A DNA stretch of 64,000 nt from UMGS1590 sp900552455 (GTDB lineage: Bacteria > Bacillota > Peptococcia > Peptococcales > Peptococcaceae): assembly GCA_963931105.1 (NCBI GenBank), contig OZ007004.1:1116001-1180000 (forward strand), written 5' to 3'. The translations under genes and the position numbers were made by a program. The notes beneath the pieces were generated by a model. It was not told where the DNA came from. It worked only from the letters and a program-made list of their open reading frames with translations, and ran no database searches. Positions 1 through 9,479 of the stretch are shown here, piece after piece (position 1 is the first letter of the stretch; every line of letters begins with the position of its first letter).

Positions 1-4
1 ACTG

Positions 5-1150
5 ATGCAAAAGCAGCAGGAAATGCAGAATCTGCAGACAGACAAAGACCCATCCCAGACCTATATCATGAATATGGGCCCTCAGCATCCTTCGACCCAC
101 GGGGTTTTCCGTGCCAAGCTCACGATGAACGGCGAAAAAGTCGTCGGCTGCGAAAACGTTTGCGGTTATCTCCATCGCGGCATTGAAAAGCTGTCCGAAG
201 ATCGCACCTGGGCACAGGTCGTGCCATACGCCGACCGTCTCGACTACCTCTCCTGCATCCTCAATGAATGGGGCTATTGCATGGCAGTTGAACAGCTCCT
301 GGGTGTCGAAGTACCGGAACGCGGCGAATATGTGCGCGTCGTCATCGGTGAATTGCAGCGTATCGCGCACCATCTCGTTTATCTCGCCTGCATGGCGCTC
401 GACTTCAACGGCTACACCGTCTGGATGTACATGTTCCGCGAACGCGAAAAAGTCTTCGACCTGCTCGAAGCTTACAGCGGCAGTCGCATGAACAACCACG
501 CTTTCCGCATCGGCGGGGCACCAACACCACTGCCAGAGGGCTTCAAAGAAAAGCTCACAAAATGGCTGGATGAATTCCCGGATGCCCTCAAAGATTTCCA
601 GAACGTCTTAAACGGCAACGAAATCTTCCTCGCCCGTACCAAAAACGTCGGCGTCATCGATGCAGAAATGTGCAAAAACTACGGCGTCTACGGCGCAAAT
701 CTGCGCGCAGCCGGCGTCAAGATCGACCTGCGCAAGGACAAGCCTTACAGCGTCTACGACCGTTTCGATTTCGAAGTGCCAACTGGTGAGATCGGCGACT
801 GCTACGACCGCTACATGCTGCGCTATTGGGAAATGGCAGAATCTGCCAAGATCATCCGCCAGGCTCTGGAGCAAATGCCAGACGAAGGTCCAACCATGGG
901 CAAGGTGCCAAAGATGATCAAGGTTCCTGCCGGTAGTGCTTATGCACAGCTCGAAGGCGGCATGGGCTGGCTCGGTTTCTATGTCGTCAGTGATGGCGGT
1001 ACCAAGCCATACCGCGTGCGCATCCACGCGCCAAGCATGATGAGCGTGTTCGCTCTGCAGGACATCGTCGGCGTTGAAGACATGTTCATGCAGGATTACG
1101 TCGCAGCCCTGGCATCGGTCGATATCGTACTCGGTGAAGTGGACCGTTAA
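5..1150 (+). CDS. nuoD: NADH-quinone oxidoreductase subunit D (complex I 49 kDa-type subunit)
   Basis: Peripheral-arm subunit that lines the quinone cavity of complex I with NuoB and NuoH. The 381-residue protein carries PQHPSTHGVFR near residues 26-36, which contains the family's quinone-site histidine loop. It also has RIGGAPTPLPEG in the middle, the block GDCYDRYMLRYWEM, and the usual end IVLGEVDR. The ATG at position 5 overlaps a TGA at 3-5, which is almost certainly the stop of the preceding nuoC or nuoCD-type gene cut off by the window edge. This implies translational coupling. Next comes nuoH after 15 bases. Whether NuoE, F and G exist upstream cannot be seen, so the electron donor (NADH or another carrier) is open. 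Confidence 0.96.
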   Translation: MQKQQEMQNLQTDKDPSQTYIMNMGPQHPSTHGVFRAKLTMNGEKVVGCENVCGYLHRGIEKLSEDRTWAQVVPYADRLDYLSCILNEWGYCMAVEQLLGVEVPERGEYVRVVIGELQRIAHHLVYLACMALDFNGYTVWMYMFREREKVFDLLEAYSGSRMNNHAFRIGGAPTPLPEGFKEKLTKWLDEFPDALKDFQNVLNGNEIFLARTKNVGVIDAEMCKNYGVYGANLRAAGVKIDLRKDKPYSVYDRFDFEVPTGEIGDCYDRYMLRYWEMAESAKIIRQALEQMPDEGPTMGKVPKMIKVPAGSAYAQLEGGMGWLGFYVVSDGGTKPYRVRIHAPSMMSVFALQDIVGVEDMFMQDYVAALASVDIVLGEVDR

Positions 1151-1165
1151 AGGGGGTAGTTATTC

Positions 1166-2206
1166 GTGCTTAATAATCTGTTTATCAACATAGGCAACTG
1201 GATCGTCGACATCACCATGCGCCTTGGCGGTTCCCAGGCCCTCGGTCTCTGGATCGAACGCATCGTCGCAGCTGTCGTCGTCCTCGTCTTTTTGTTGTGC
1301 AACGTTATCATTTTGGTTTATCTGGAACGTAAGATCTCCGGCTTTATCCAGGAGCGTCTCGGGCCAAACCGTATGGGGCCGTTCGGTATCTTCCAGCTTT
1401 TCATGGACATCCTGAAGCTCGTCAGTAAGAACACCGTCACCCCGGATCGTGCCGATAAGTTCCTGTACAATCTCGTACCGATCGTCGTCTTCATCCCAAC
1501 CATGATGGTATTTGCCGTCATGCCGCTTGGTGAAGGCATGACCGTCTACGATTCGCCTGTCAGTCTCATCTATTATTTCGCAGTCAGCGCCTTTACCACG
1601 CTGATCCTGCTCCTTTCCGGCTGGGCTGCTAACAACAAATACAACCTCATGGGTGGTATGCGTGCTGCAGCGCAGATGGTCAGCTACGAAATCCCGCTGC
1701 TCTTTTCTCTGCTCGGGATCGTCATGCTCACCGGCAGCCTCAACCTCAACGACATCGTCTATGACCAGATCGAACATGGCTGGTTCATCTTCCGTCAGCC
1801 GCTCGCTTTCATCATCTTCTCGATCGCAGCGACCGCCGAGATCAACCGCTCCCCATTCGACCTGGCAGAAGGTGAACAGGAGCTCATCGCCGGTTATCAG
1901 ACCGAGTACAGTGGCATGCGTTTCGCATTCATGTACCTCGGTGAATACGTCGCCATGCTCGCCATGTGCTGGCTGGCTGCCGTGCTCTTCCTCGGCGGCT
2001 GGCAGGGACCAATCCTCCCAGGCTGGCTCTGGCTCTTCATCAAGACGTATGTTTTTGTTCTCTTAAACATGTGGGTACGCTGGACCTTCCCTCGTATCCG
2101 CATTGACCACATGTTCAAACTGAACTGGAAGGTTTTGATCCCGCTGGCCGTTGCTAACCTCGCGATTACCGGCATCGTCATCAAAGCCCTGCAGTTCATG
2201 GCATAG
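1166..2206 (+). CDS. nuoH: NADH-quinone oxidoreductase subunit H
   Basis: Membrane subunit joining the peripheral arm to the proton-pumping arm and forming the quinone entry channel. The start is a GTG preceded by AAAGGGGG. The 346-residue protein has about eight hydrophobic helices, the first-loop signature ERKISGFIQERLGPNRMGP and the acidic loop EINRSPFDLAEGEQELIAGY, both diagnostic of NuoH/ND1. Length matches the family (about 330-350). It lies in the nuoD-N operon with an 11-base gap to nuoI. Confidence 0.96.
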   Translation: MLNNLFINIGNWIVDITMRLGGSQALGLWIERIVAAVVVLVFLLCNVIILVYLERKISGFIQERLGPNRMGPFGIFQLFMDILKLVSKNTVTPDRADKFLYNLVPIVVFIPTMMVFAVMPLGEGMTVYDSPVSLIYYFAVSAFTTLILLLSGWAANNKYNLMGGMRAAAQMVSYEIPLLFSLLGIVMLTGSLNLNDIVYDQIEHGWFIFRQPLAFIIFSIAATAEINRSPFDLAEGEQELIAGYQTEYSGMRFAFMYLGEYVAMLAMCWLAAVLFLGGWQGPILPGWLWLFIKTYVFVLLNMWVRWTFPRIRIDHMFKLNWKVLIPLAVANLAITGIVIKALQFMA

Positions 2207-2217
2207 GAGGTGGATGT

Positions 2218-2910
2218 ATGTACGGAATAGGGTTATTGAAAGGCCTCGGCGTTACCGGTAAGCACTGGTTCAAGCGAGAAATCACCGAACAGTATCCGGA
2301 ACAGCGTCCAGACCTCCCACCCGCCAGCCAGGGCTTCTTTGACTACGACGTCACCAAGTGCATCGCTTGCGGGTTGTGTGAACGGGCATGCCCAAACCAT
2401 GTCATCACCGTTGAATCGGAAAAGAACGAAGAAGGCAAGAAAGTTGTCACCGCATACAAAATGCAGGTCGAATACTGCCTCTTCTGCGGCATGTGCATTG
2501 AGTCCTGCCCAACCAAGGCGCTCAAAAACGCCAACAACTTCGAGATCGCCTGCTACAGCTACGAAAACACAGAATACGATTTCTGCAGCGGCATTCCACA
2601 GGCGATGAATGAAAAATTCAACAAGATCCAGGCCGATTACTGGAACAAAAAACGTCCGGAAGGCAACCCAATGGGCATGCCGGAACCGGTCAAACCACCA
2701 AAGCCAGCGCCAAAACCTGCCGCAAAACCAGCTGCAAAGCCAGCAGATGCTCAGGCCAAAGCGCCAGCTGCGGAAAAACCAGCGGAAGCAGCTGCTCCTG
2801 CCGCTGAAAAGCCAGCAGAAGCCGCAAAACCAGCAGCGTCTCAGGCTGAAAAACCAGCGGAAGCGCCAACTCCTGCAGCCGCTGAAGAAGGAAAGGGGGC
2901 AGCTGAATGA
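2218..2910 (+). CDS. nuoI: NADH-quinone oxidoreductase subunit I with a long Ala/Pro/Lys-rich tail
   Basis: Ferredoxin-like subunit that passes electrons through two 4Fe-4S clusters (N6a/N6b) towards NuoB. Both cluster motifs are intact: C48-x2-C51-x2-C54-x3-C58 and C87-x2-C90-x2-C93-x3-C97. The ferredoxin core ends near residue 150. The remaining roughly 75 residues are low-complexity repeats of the type EKPAEAAAPAA, rich in Ala, Pro, Lys and Glu, which most NuoI proteins (about 140-180 residues) lack. Start ATG follows GGAGGTGG. The stop overlaps the nuoJ start as ATGA, so the tail is genuinely in frame and coupled to the next gene. Confidence 0.95.
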   Translation: MYGIGLLKGLGVTGKHWFKREITEQYPEQRPDLPPASQGFFDYDVTKCIACGLCERACPNHVITVESEKNEEGKKVVTAYKMQVEYCLFCGMCIESCPTKALKNANNFEIACYSYENTEYDFCSGIPQAMNEKFNKIQADYWNKKRPEGNPMGMPEPVKPPKPAPKPAAKPAAKPADAQAKAPAAEKPAEAAAPAAEKPAEAAKPAASQAEKPAEAPTPAAAEEGKGAAE

Positions 2911-3410
2911 TCTCGCCAGTACTTTTTTATCTGACGGCCTTCGTCGTCATCTTCGGGGCGCTCATGATGGTTGCTCATAAAAACATCCTTTACAGCGCCC
3001 TGTCCATGGTGCTGTGCTTCATCGGCGTAGCCGGTGTTTATGCAACACTGCAGCTTTCGTTCTTTGCCGTCGTCCAGATCATGGTCTATGTCGGCGCGAT
3101 CACCATTCTCACCGTGTTCGCCATCATGCTGACCCGCCATGCCAATCAGGAAAACTTCGACGGCACCAACCCATTCTCCGGTAATGCAGTCGGCGCCGGC
3201 ATCGTCGCCGTACTCGTCGCTGTTGTGATGGCCATCGTCATTCGCACGATCAGCCTCATCACTCCACAGGCTCTGCCGGAGGACTGGATCCAGCAGATCG
3301 GCGTCGAACTTTTCGGCACCTATGTGCTGCCAGTTGAACTCGTTGCACTGCTTTTGCTCGTCGGTATGATCGGCGCGATCGTGATCGGGAAGGAGGATGA
3401 TGGCCGATGA
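2907..3410 (+). CDS. nuoJ: NADH-quinone oxidoreductase subunit J
   Basis: Small membrane subunit of the complex I arm, 167 residues with five predicted helices. The conserved stretch VVQIMVYVGAITILTVFAIM (helix 3, the pi-bulge region in known structures) identifies NuoJ/ND6. It starts in an ATGA overlap with nuoI and ends in the same kind of overlap with nuoK, so the three genes are translationally coupled. Confidence 0.94.
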   Translation: MISPVLFYLTAFVVIFGALMMVAHKNILYSALSMVLCFIGVAGVYATLQLSFFAVVQIMVYVGAITILTVFAIMLTRHANQENFDGTNPFSGNAVGAGIVAVLVAVVMAIVIRTISLITPQALPEDWIQQIGVELFGTYVLPVELVALLLLVGMIGAIVIGKEDDGR

Positions 3411-3715
3411 TCGGACTCACACATTATCTGTTATTGGGCGCGTTCCTCTTTGCCATCGGCCTCTTCAACGCTCTTTCGAAGCGCAACGTTATCGCAGTGC
3501 TCATGGGTGTTGAACTGATGCTGAACGCAGTCAATATGAACCTCTTGGCGTTTAACCGCTTTGTCGGGATCAATGGCGTCGATGGGTATGTTTTTGCTTT
3601 GATCGTCTATGTTGTTGCGGCAACAGAAGTTGCCGTTGGTCTGGCCCTCGTCATCAAGCATTACCGCGAAAGCGGCAACAGCGACGTCGCCAAGATCGAC
3701 TGGCTGAAATGGTAA
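3407..3715 (+). CDS. nuoK: NADH-quinone oxidoreductase subunit K
   Basis: Antiporter-related three-helix subunit of 102 residues. GVELMLNAVNMNLLAF holds the helix-2 glutamate that is central to proton transfer in this family, and ALIVYVVAATEVAVGLALV holds the second conserved glutamate. Length and helix layout match NuoK/ND4L. The ATG overlaps the nuoJ stop, and nuoL follows after 14 bases. Confidence 0.95.
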   Translation: MIGLTHYLLLGAFLFAIGLFNALSKRNVIAVLMGVELMLNAVNMNLLAFNRFVGINGVDGYVFALIVYVVAATEVAVGLALVIKHYRESGNSDVAKIDWLKW

Positions 3716-3729
3716 GGGGGGTATAAACT

Positions 3730-5598
3730 ATGATACAGTATGCTTGGCTATTGCCATTATTGCCGCTCCTTGCTTTCGCCGTTACCGGCCTCTTTACCGG
3801 CCGCAGTAAAAATCTCACCGTTGGCATCGTCGTCGCCGTCTTTGCCGTCAACCTCATCATTGCCTCCGGCATTGGTCTGGAAGTCCTCGGCGGCGCTGCA
3901 ACCATGGACAATCCGATCGAATACGGCGTAGAATGGCTCGCAATCGGAGATTTCTCCATCGAGCTCGGGTTCCTCATCGACCCACTGACCGCCATGATGC
4001 TCTTCGTCGTCATGGTCGTCGCTACACTCGTCGCCATCTATTCCATCGGCTACATGCACGGAGATCCTGGAACACCACGCTTCTTCAGCTATCTGTCCCT
4101 GTTCGTGTTCTCCATGTTACTCCTCGTTGTTGCCAACAACTATTTCTTCATCTTCTTCGGTTGGGAAATGGTTGGTCTGTGCTCCTATCTGCTCATCGGT
4201 TACTACTACGACACCGACAGCGCAGCGCGCGCCAGCCAGAAAGCGTTCCTCTTCAACCGACTCGCCGACTTCGGCTTCATGCTCGGTTTCTTCCTGATCT
4301 TTGCCACCTTTGGCACCTTCAATTTCACCGAGCTTTCCGAGCTCATCCCACAGTATGGTAACGAAGCTCTCGTTGCCCTCATGGGTATCCTCGTCTTCAT
4401 TGGGCCGATCGGTAAATCCGCGCAGTTCCCACTGCACGTATGGCTGCCAGACGCCATGGAAGGTCCTACACCAGTCAGTGCGCTGATCCACGCAGCGACC
4501 ATGGTCGCCGCCGGTGTTTATCTCCTGGCTCGTCAGTTTGCGCTCTTCTCCAGCGCCACCCTGACCATGGAAGTCATCGCCTTCATCGGTGGCTTTACTG
4601 CCATCTTTGCAGCCTGCATGGCGCTCGTCAACAACGACATCAAGCGCGTGCTCGCATTCTCTACCATGAGCCAGCTCGGCTACATGGTCATGGCCATCGG
4701 CCTTGGCACCATCACCGCTGCAACCTTCCACCTCGGTACCCACGCTTTCTTCAAAGCGCTGCTCTTCCTTGGTGCAGGTTCCGTCATTCACTGTGTTGGT
4801 TCCAACGACATGGCTCTCATGGGCGGACTGCGCAAATACATGCCAGTCACCACCTGGACCTTCATCATTGGTTCCCTCGCGCTGGCCGGGATTTTCCCAT
4901 TCGCCGGCTTCTGGTCCAAGGATGAGATCATCACTACTGCATTCACCAGTGGCCACTATGGCTACTTCGTCATCGCCGAGATCGTTGCGTTTATGACCGC
5001 GTTCTACATGTTCCGTCTCATCTTCCGCACCTTCTTCGGTGAAAACCACACCCCTCACGGCCACCTTCATGAATCTCCAAAGGTCATGACCGTGCCACTC
5101 ATCATCCTTTCGGTGTTTGCCATCTTCGCCGGTTTCGTTGGCGCGCCATTCATGCACAATGGCTACGCATCCTACGTCTTCTACGGCGAACCGCATCATC
5201 CGGAAGCCAACTACTTCGTCATGCTCCTGTCCACCGTGCTGGCTCTCGCTGGTATCGGTCTTGCGTACCTCATGTACCACAAGAAGAGCATCGACCCAGC
5301 CAAGATCGCCAAATCCAGCGGTCCAATCTATGGCATTCTCTCCAACCGATTCTACATCGACCAGATCTATCAGTGGATCTTCGACGTCATCGTCATGGGC
5401 TTCTCTTATGTCTGCAAATGGTTCGATACCTACATCATCGACGGTTTCCTCGATTGTGTCGCCAACGTCACCAAATGGGCTGGCGCCAAACTGCGCAAGA
5501 CTGAAACCGGTAACATGCAGACCTATGCAGTCGTCATGTTCTTTGCCGTCATTGTGATCGTGCTCTGGAAAGCCATGCCGATGTTAGGAGGGATGTAA
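3730..5598 (+). CDS. nuoL: NADH-quinone oxidoreductase subunit L (proton-pumping antiporter-like subunit)
   Basis: Distal proton-pumping subunit, 622 residues with many transmembrane helices. GWEMVGLCSYLLIGYYYD contains the conserved helix-5 glutamate. SAQFPLHVWLPDAMEGPTPV followed by SALIHAATMVAAGVYLLAR is the Proton_antipo_M core signature, and the lysines of that core are present. The C-terminal extension fits the long lateral helix of NuoL. Start ATG is preceded by AAGGGGGG. nuoM begins three bases after the stop. Confidence 0.96.
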   Translation: MIQYAWLLPLLPLLAFAVTGLFTGRSKNLTVGIVVAVFAVNLIIASGIGLEVLGGAATMDNPIEYGVEWLAIGDFSIELGFLIDPLTAMMLFVVMVVATLVAIYSIGYMHGDPGTPRFFSYLSLFVFSMLLLVVANNYFFIFFGWEMVGLCSYLLIGYYYDTDSAARASQKAFLFNRLADFGFMLGFFLIFATFGTFNFTELSELIPQYGNEALVALMGILVFIGPIGKSAQFPLHVWLPDAMEGPTPVSALIHAATMVAAGVYLLARQFALFSSATLTMEVIAFIGGFTAIFAACMALVNNDIKRVLAFSTMSQLGYMVMAIGLGTITAATFHLGTHAFFKALLFLGAGSVIHCVGSNDMALMGGLRKYMPVTTWTFIIGSLALAGIFPFAGFWSKDEIITTAFTSGHYGYFVIAEIVAFMTAFYMFRLIFRTFFGENHTPHGHLHESPKVMTVPLIILSVFAIFAGFVGAPFMHNGYASYVFYGEPHHPEANYFVMLLSTVLALAGIGLAYLMYHKKSIDPAKIAKSSGPIYGILSNRFYIDQIYQWIFDVIVMGFSYVCKWFDTYIIDGFLDCVANVTKWAGAKLRKTETGNMQTYAVVMFFAVIVIVLWKAMPMLGGM

Positions 5599-5601
5599 TC
5601 G

Positions 5602-7140
5602 ATGAATAGTCTAGGATTTCCAATTCTTTCGCTGATTACATTGATGCCGATCCTCTGCGCCGTCGTCGTCCTCTTTATTCCAAACGAAAAAGTCGACGTC
5701 ATGAAGAAAACGGTCATTGGATTCATGGGCGTGAACCTTCTGCTCACACTTTTCATGTTCGCGCAGTACAATGTCAGCGAAGGCGGCATGCAGTTTGTCG
5801 AAAACATCTCCTGCTCTGATTTCCTCGGGATCAACTACATTATGGCAGTGGATGGGATCAGCGCGCCGCTGATGCTCTTGACCAGTTTGATCATCTTTGC
5901 CGGGAGCTGTATCTCCTATGATATGAACACCCGGACCAAAGAGTTCTTCGTATTTCTGATGATCCTGGTTTGCGGGGTGTATGGCGTATTCGCTTCGCAA
6001 AACCTCTTGTTCTTCTACATCTTCTTCGAACTCGCCCTCGTTCCAATGTACACCCTCGTCGGTGTCTGGGGTTCTGTTCGTAAAGATTACGCCGCCATGA
6101 AGCTCGTGCTCTACCTGCTCATCGGCTCTGTGTTCGTCCTCGTTGGGATCATTTCTATGTATCTCTACGGCGCAAGCACCAGCGGCCTCGGCCACCTCAC
6201 CCTCAATATGGATGAGCTCGCCACCGTAGCGTATGGCACAGACTTCCAGATCTTTGCTTATGCATTCCTCGCCTTTGGGTTTGGGTTCCTCGTTAAGATG
6301 TTCCCATTCCACACCTGGTCTCCACTCGGTTACGCAGCAGCGCCTACCGCTGTTTCCATGCTCCACGCCGGCGTTATCGTCAAGCTTGGTGCGTACGGCC
6401 TTATCCGCTGCGCCGTTAGCTTCTTCCCAGAAGGGGCACAGTTCTGGGCACCAGTCATCGGCCTGCTTTGCATGATCAATATCGTCTATGGTGCGTTTAT
6501 CGCCATGGTACAGAAAGACATGAAGCTCTTCGTCGGTTATGCCTGCGTGAGCCACATGGGTTACATCCTTCTCGGTGTATCGACCCTCAACCTCATGAGC
6601 CTTTCCGGCGCAGTCAGCCAGATGGTCGCTCACGGTCTCATGATGGGCCTCTTCTTCAGCGTCATCGGCTACATCTACCACGAAGCTGGCACCCGCGACA
6701 TCTCTGCTTTCGGTGGCCTCGCCAAGCAGATGCCTAAAGCAGCCGTGCTCTTCAGCCTCGCTGCCCTCGCCTGCCTCGGCCTTCCTGGTATGTTCAACTT
6801 CGTCGCCGAATTCCTCATCTTCATGGGGACCTTCACCAGCGACAAAGTCATCCTCGGCTTCATCAGCTACCAGTTCATGGCAGTCATCGCCATCAGTGGT
6901 ATCGTCATCACCGCCACCTACTGCCTGCGCGCAGTCCGCATTGCCTTCATGGGTCCTCGCAATCCAAAGTGGGATCATCTGCACGACATCCACGGGATTT
7001 ATCTCGTAGGTCCTTGCGTGCTCGTCATCGCCCTCTTCGTATTCGGGATCTACCCACACGGCATCGGCGCTATGATCGAATCCGGCGTCGCACCTATTGC
7101 CCAGGCAATTGAATCCAGCGTGATTGGAGGGATCTTCTAA
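5602..7140 (+). CDS. nuoM: NADH-quinone oxidoreductase subunit M
   Basis: Second antiporter-like pump subunit, 512 residues and about 14 helices. FFELALVPMYTLVGVWG holds the conserved helix-5 glutamate, and KMFPFHTWSPLGYAAAPTAV leads into the core with SMLHAGVIVKLGAYGLIR. The stretch WSPLGYAAAPT replaces the more common WLPDAHxEAPT. I regard this as a subgroup variant and not damage, since the flanking residues are well conserved. Its stop overlaps the nuoN start as TAATG. Confidence 0.95.
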   Translation: MNSLGFPILSLITLMPILCAVVVLFIPNEKVDVMKKTVIGFMGVNLLLTLFMFAQYNVSEGGMQFVENISCSDFLGINYIMAVDGISAPLMLLTSLIIFAGSCISYDMNTRTKEFFVFLMILVCGVYGVFASQNLLFFYIFFELALVPMYTLVGVWGSVRKDYAAMKLVLYLLIGSVFVLVGIISMYLYGASTSGLGHLTLNMDELATVAYGTDFQIFAYAFLAFGFGFLVKMFPFHTWSPLGYAAAPTAVSMLHAGVIVKLGAYGLIRCAVSFFPEGAQFWAPVIGLLCMINIVYGAFIAMVQKDMKLFVGYACVSHMGYILLGVSTLNLMSLSGAVSQMVAHGLMMGLFFSVIGYIYHEAGTRDISAFGGLAKQMPKAAVLFSLAALACLGLPGMFNFVAEFLIFMGTFTSDKVILGFISYQFMAVIAISGIVITATYCLRAVRIAFMGPRNPKWDHLHDIHGIYLVGPCVLVIALFVFGIYPHGIGAMIESGVAPIAQAIESSVIGGIF

Positions 7141-8579
7141 TGCTGACCTTTCAAGCGATTACAATGGAATTGTTGGTATTCGGCCTTGGATTGATCCTTC
7201 TTCTGGCTAAACTCATCGCCAAAAAAGGGGCAGCCCTTCCATATGGATGGATCACTGTGCTCGGCCTCGTCGTCATCGGCGTCGTCGGCATCATCTATCC
7301 GCCGGAAGTCGGCATCGTATTCAATGGCATGTACTATACCGATAGTTACAGCCTCTTCTTCAAAGAACTGATCCTCGTCTGCGCCGTGCTCATCTCCCTC
7401 TGCTCCACCGATTATGTGAAGCGCAAAGGCTACAGCGAAGCAGAATACTACATCCTGCTCGTTTTCGCCACCCTCGGGATGATGGTCTTCACCGCAGCCG
7501 GTGATCTCATCACCTTGTACGTCGGCCTCGAGCTGATGACCATGAGCTTCATCGTGCTCATCGGTATCGTTCGCCGCAATGCACTTTCCTCTGAAGCAGC
7601 GATCAAATACCTCGTGCTCTCCGGACTCAGCTCCGCAGTCATGCTCTATGGTATTTCCCTGATCTACGGCTTCATGGGCACCACCGTGCTCCTGGAAATG
7701 TCCATGAACATCTACGCCTTCTCTCACACCGCATTCATGGTCGTCGGCGTTCTGTTCTTCCTCGCCGGGTTTGCTTATAAACTCAGCGCTGTCCCATTCC
7801 ATATGTGGGCGCCAGACATTTATCAGGGCGCACCTACGCCAGTTGCCGGCTTCCTCGCCGTTGGCGCGAAAGTCGCCACCCTTGGCGTGCTCTGCCGCCT
7901 GCTCTTCAACTACTTCAACTACTACGGCGATTCCTGGCTTGATGTGATCCTCGCTCTCGCGATGCTCTCCATCATCTTCGGGAACCTCGTCGCTATCCCA
8001 CAGCGCGATATCAAGCGTATGCTCGCATACTCCTCCATCGCGCAGGTCGGTTATCTGCTCCTCGCCGTCGCAGCAGCGAACACCCTCGGCATCGTCGCCA
8101 TCTGCTTCTACGTAGCAGCCTACGCCTTTGCCAACATCGGTGCCTTCATCGCAGCCTCCAACGTCGAGATCGCCAGCGGAACCACCGACATGAAGAAATA
8201 CGTTGGTATGAGCAAGCGCTCCCCACTCATCGCTGCAGGGCTCTTCATCTTCATGATCTCCCTCGGCGGTCTGCCACCTACCGGTGGGTTCATTGGGAAG
8301 TTCATCATCTTCACATCTACTATTCAGAGCGGCTACCTGATCCTTTCCATCATCGCTCTCTTGTTCAGCATGGTCTCCGTTTACTACTATCTGCGCCTCG
8401 TCCGCGAATGCTATTTCGCGCCGGTGCCAGAAGATGCGGACATGACCAAGATCAAGACCCCGATCGGAATCAAGATCGCCCTCGCCGTCTGCATGATCAT
8501 GAGCATCGCCATGGGGCTGTTCTTCGATCCAATGATCGAAGCTGGCACCAACGCCCTCAGCACCCTGCTGCTCTTCTAA
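7140..8579 (+). CDS. nuoN: NADH-quinone oxidoreductase subunit N
   Basis: Third antiporter-like subunit, 479 residues and about 14 helices, closing the operon. YVGLELMTMSFIVLIGIVRR holds the helix-5 glutamate. SAVPFHMWAPDIYQGAPTPV and the lysine-containing core RDIKRMLAYSSIAQVGYLLL are typical of NuoN/ND2. Start overlaps the nuoM stop. A strong hairpin with a T-run follows at 8591-8628, so nuoN is the last gene of the transcript. Confidence 0.96.
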   Translation: MLTFQAITMELLVFGLGLILLLAKLIAKKGAALPYGWITVLGLVVIGVVGIIYPPEVGIVFNGMYYTDSYSLFFKELILVCAVLISLCSTDYVKRKGYSEAEYYILLVFATLGMMVFTAAGDLITLYVGLELMTMSFIVLIGIVRRNALSSEAAIKYLVLSGLSSAVMLYGISLIYGFMGTTVLLEMSMNIYAFSHTAFMVVGVLFFLAGFAYKLSAVPFHMWAPDIYQGAPTPVAGFLAVGAKVATLGVLCRLLFNYFNYYGDSWLDVILALAMLSIIFGNLVAIPQRDIKRMLAYSSIAQVGYLLLAVAAANTLGIVAICFYVAAYAFANIGAFIAASNVEIASGTTDMKKYVGMSKRSPLIAAGLFIFMISLGGLPPTGGFIGKFIIFTSTIQSGYLILSIIALLFSMVSVYYYLRLVRECYFAPVPEDADMTKIKTPIGIKIALAVCMIMSIAMGLFFDPMIEAGTNALSTLLLF

Positions 8580-8590
8580 GATGTGTACCA

Positions 8591-8628
8591 GGCACGTCTG
8601 TCCGTCAGGATGGACGTGCTTTTTTATG
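8591..8628 (+). terminator. Rho-independent terminator after the nuo operon
   Basis: GCACGTC and its complement GACGTGC form a stem around a short loop, followed directly by six T residues. It sits 12 bases after the nuoN stop. Confidence 0.85.
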
Positions 8629-8629
8629 C

Positions 8630-8658
8630 GTGACAAGCGCGCCTGTTCGTGGCACAAT
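8630..8658 (+). promoter_or_regulatory. Likely SigA promoter for ung
   Basis: GTGACA (8630-8635), a 17-base spacer, and CACAAT (8653-8658), just past the nuo terminator and about 30 bases before the ung start. Both hexamers are imperfect matches, but spacing and position fit. Confidence 0.5.
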
Positions 8659-8689
8659 AGAAGGAGATAAAACAAGGAAGTGAAACACA

Positions 8690-9361
8690 ATGGTTCATTT
8701 TTTGCAGAACGATTGGGCAGAAGTGCTCGACGAAGAATTTGAGAAGCCCTACTACAAAGAGCTGCGGGAATTTCTCAAGCACGCTTATGCAAGCGAGCGC
8801 GTCTACCCACCAATGGAAGACATCTACAACGCCCTGCGTGTTACCCCGTATGCATCCACAAAAGTTGTCATCCTTGGCCAGGATCCTTACCATGGGCCAG
8901 GACAGGCCCACGGACTTAGCTTTTCCGTGCGTCCCGGTGTGCAGCCGCCGCCATCGCTGTTGAATATTTTCAAAGAAATGGAGAGCGACATCGGTTGCGC
9001 ACGTCCAACCCACGGCTGCCTTCTCGGCTGGGCTGAGCAGGGCGTGCTCCTCTTGAATACCACCCTCACCGTCGCCCAGGGACGCCCAAAGAGCCACGCC
9101 GGCCACGGCTGGGAAACCCTCACCGACGCCATCATCGCCAAGCTTTCTGCGCGCCAGACACCCATGGTCTTCATCCTCTGGGGTGCGCACGCGCAAAGCA
9201 AAGTCGCTCTCATCGACACCCATCGCCACCATATCATCAAAAGCCCACACCCAAGCCCGCTTTCTGCCAGCCGCGGATTTTTCGGCAGCCGTCCATTTTC
9301 CCGTGCCAACGCCTATCTCATCCAGGACGGACTCGATCCCATCGACTGGTGCCGCTTGTAA
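8690..9361 (+). CDS. ung: Uracil-DNA glycosylase, family 1
   Basis: Removes uracil from DNA as the first step of base-excision repair, in the cytosol. The 223-residue protein has the catalytic water-activating loop GQDPYHGPGQAHGLSFSV at about residues 64-81. It also has the DNA-intercalation motif HPSPLSASRGF near 185-195, both defining family 1 UDG. Length fits the family (220-230). Start ATG is preceded by AAGGAAG. The gene stands alone between two terminators. Confidence 0.96.
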   Translation: MVHFLQNDWAEVLDEEFEKPYYKELREFLKHAYASERVYPPMEDIYNALRVTPYASTKVVILGQDPYHGPGQAHGLSFSVRPGVQPPPSLLNIFKEMESDIGCARPTHGCLLGWAEQGVLLLNTTLTVAQGRPKSHAGHGWETLTDAIIAKLSARQTPMVFILWGAHAQSKVALIDTHRHHIIKSPHPSPLSASRGFFGSRPFSRANAYLIQDGLDPIDWCRL

Positions 9362-9364
9362 GCA

Positions 9365-9396
9365 AAAGGACCACACCGAACAGCGTGGTCCTTTTT
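9365..9396 (+). terminator. Rho-independent terminator after ung
   Basis: AGGACCAC and GTGGTCCT pair around a short loop and are followed by a T-run, immediately after the ung stop. Confidence 0.85.
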
Positions 9397-9479
9397 CATT
9401 GCCGTGCAATATATTTATTTTTGTGAATGAAGGGACTTGTTCATGCGAATATTTAATGGTGAAATGTTCAGAATATTAA

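Noticed and set aside
6310..6390. NuoM core reads WSPLGYAAAPT in place of the usual LPDAH-containing stretch
   Set aside because: Surrounding residues are well conserved and I recall similar variants in other anaerobic bacteria, so I treat it as a subgroup trait, not damage.
5611..8690. Long open frames on the minus strand across nuoM and nuoN (up to about 517 codons)
   Set aside because: They are composition shadows of the real genes: highly acidic, without ribosome sites or family motifs, and opposite to well-conserved complex I subunits.
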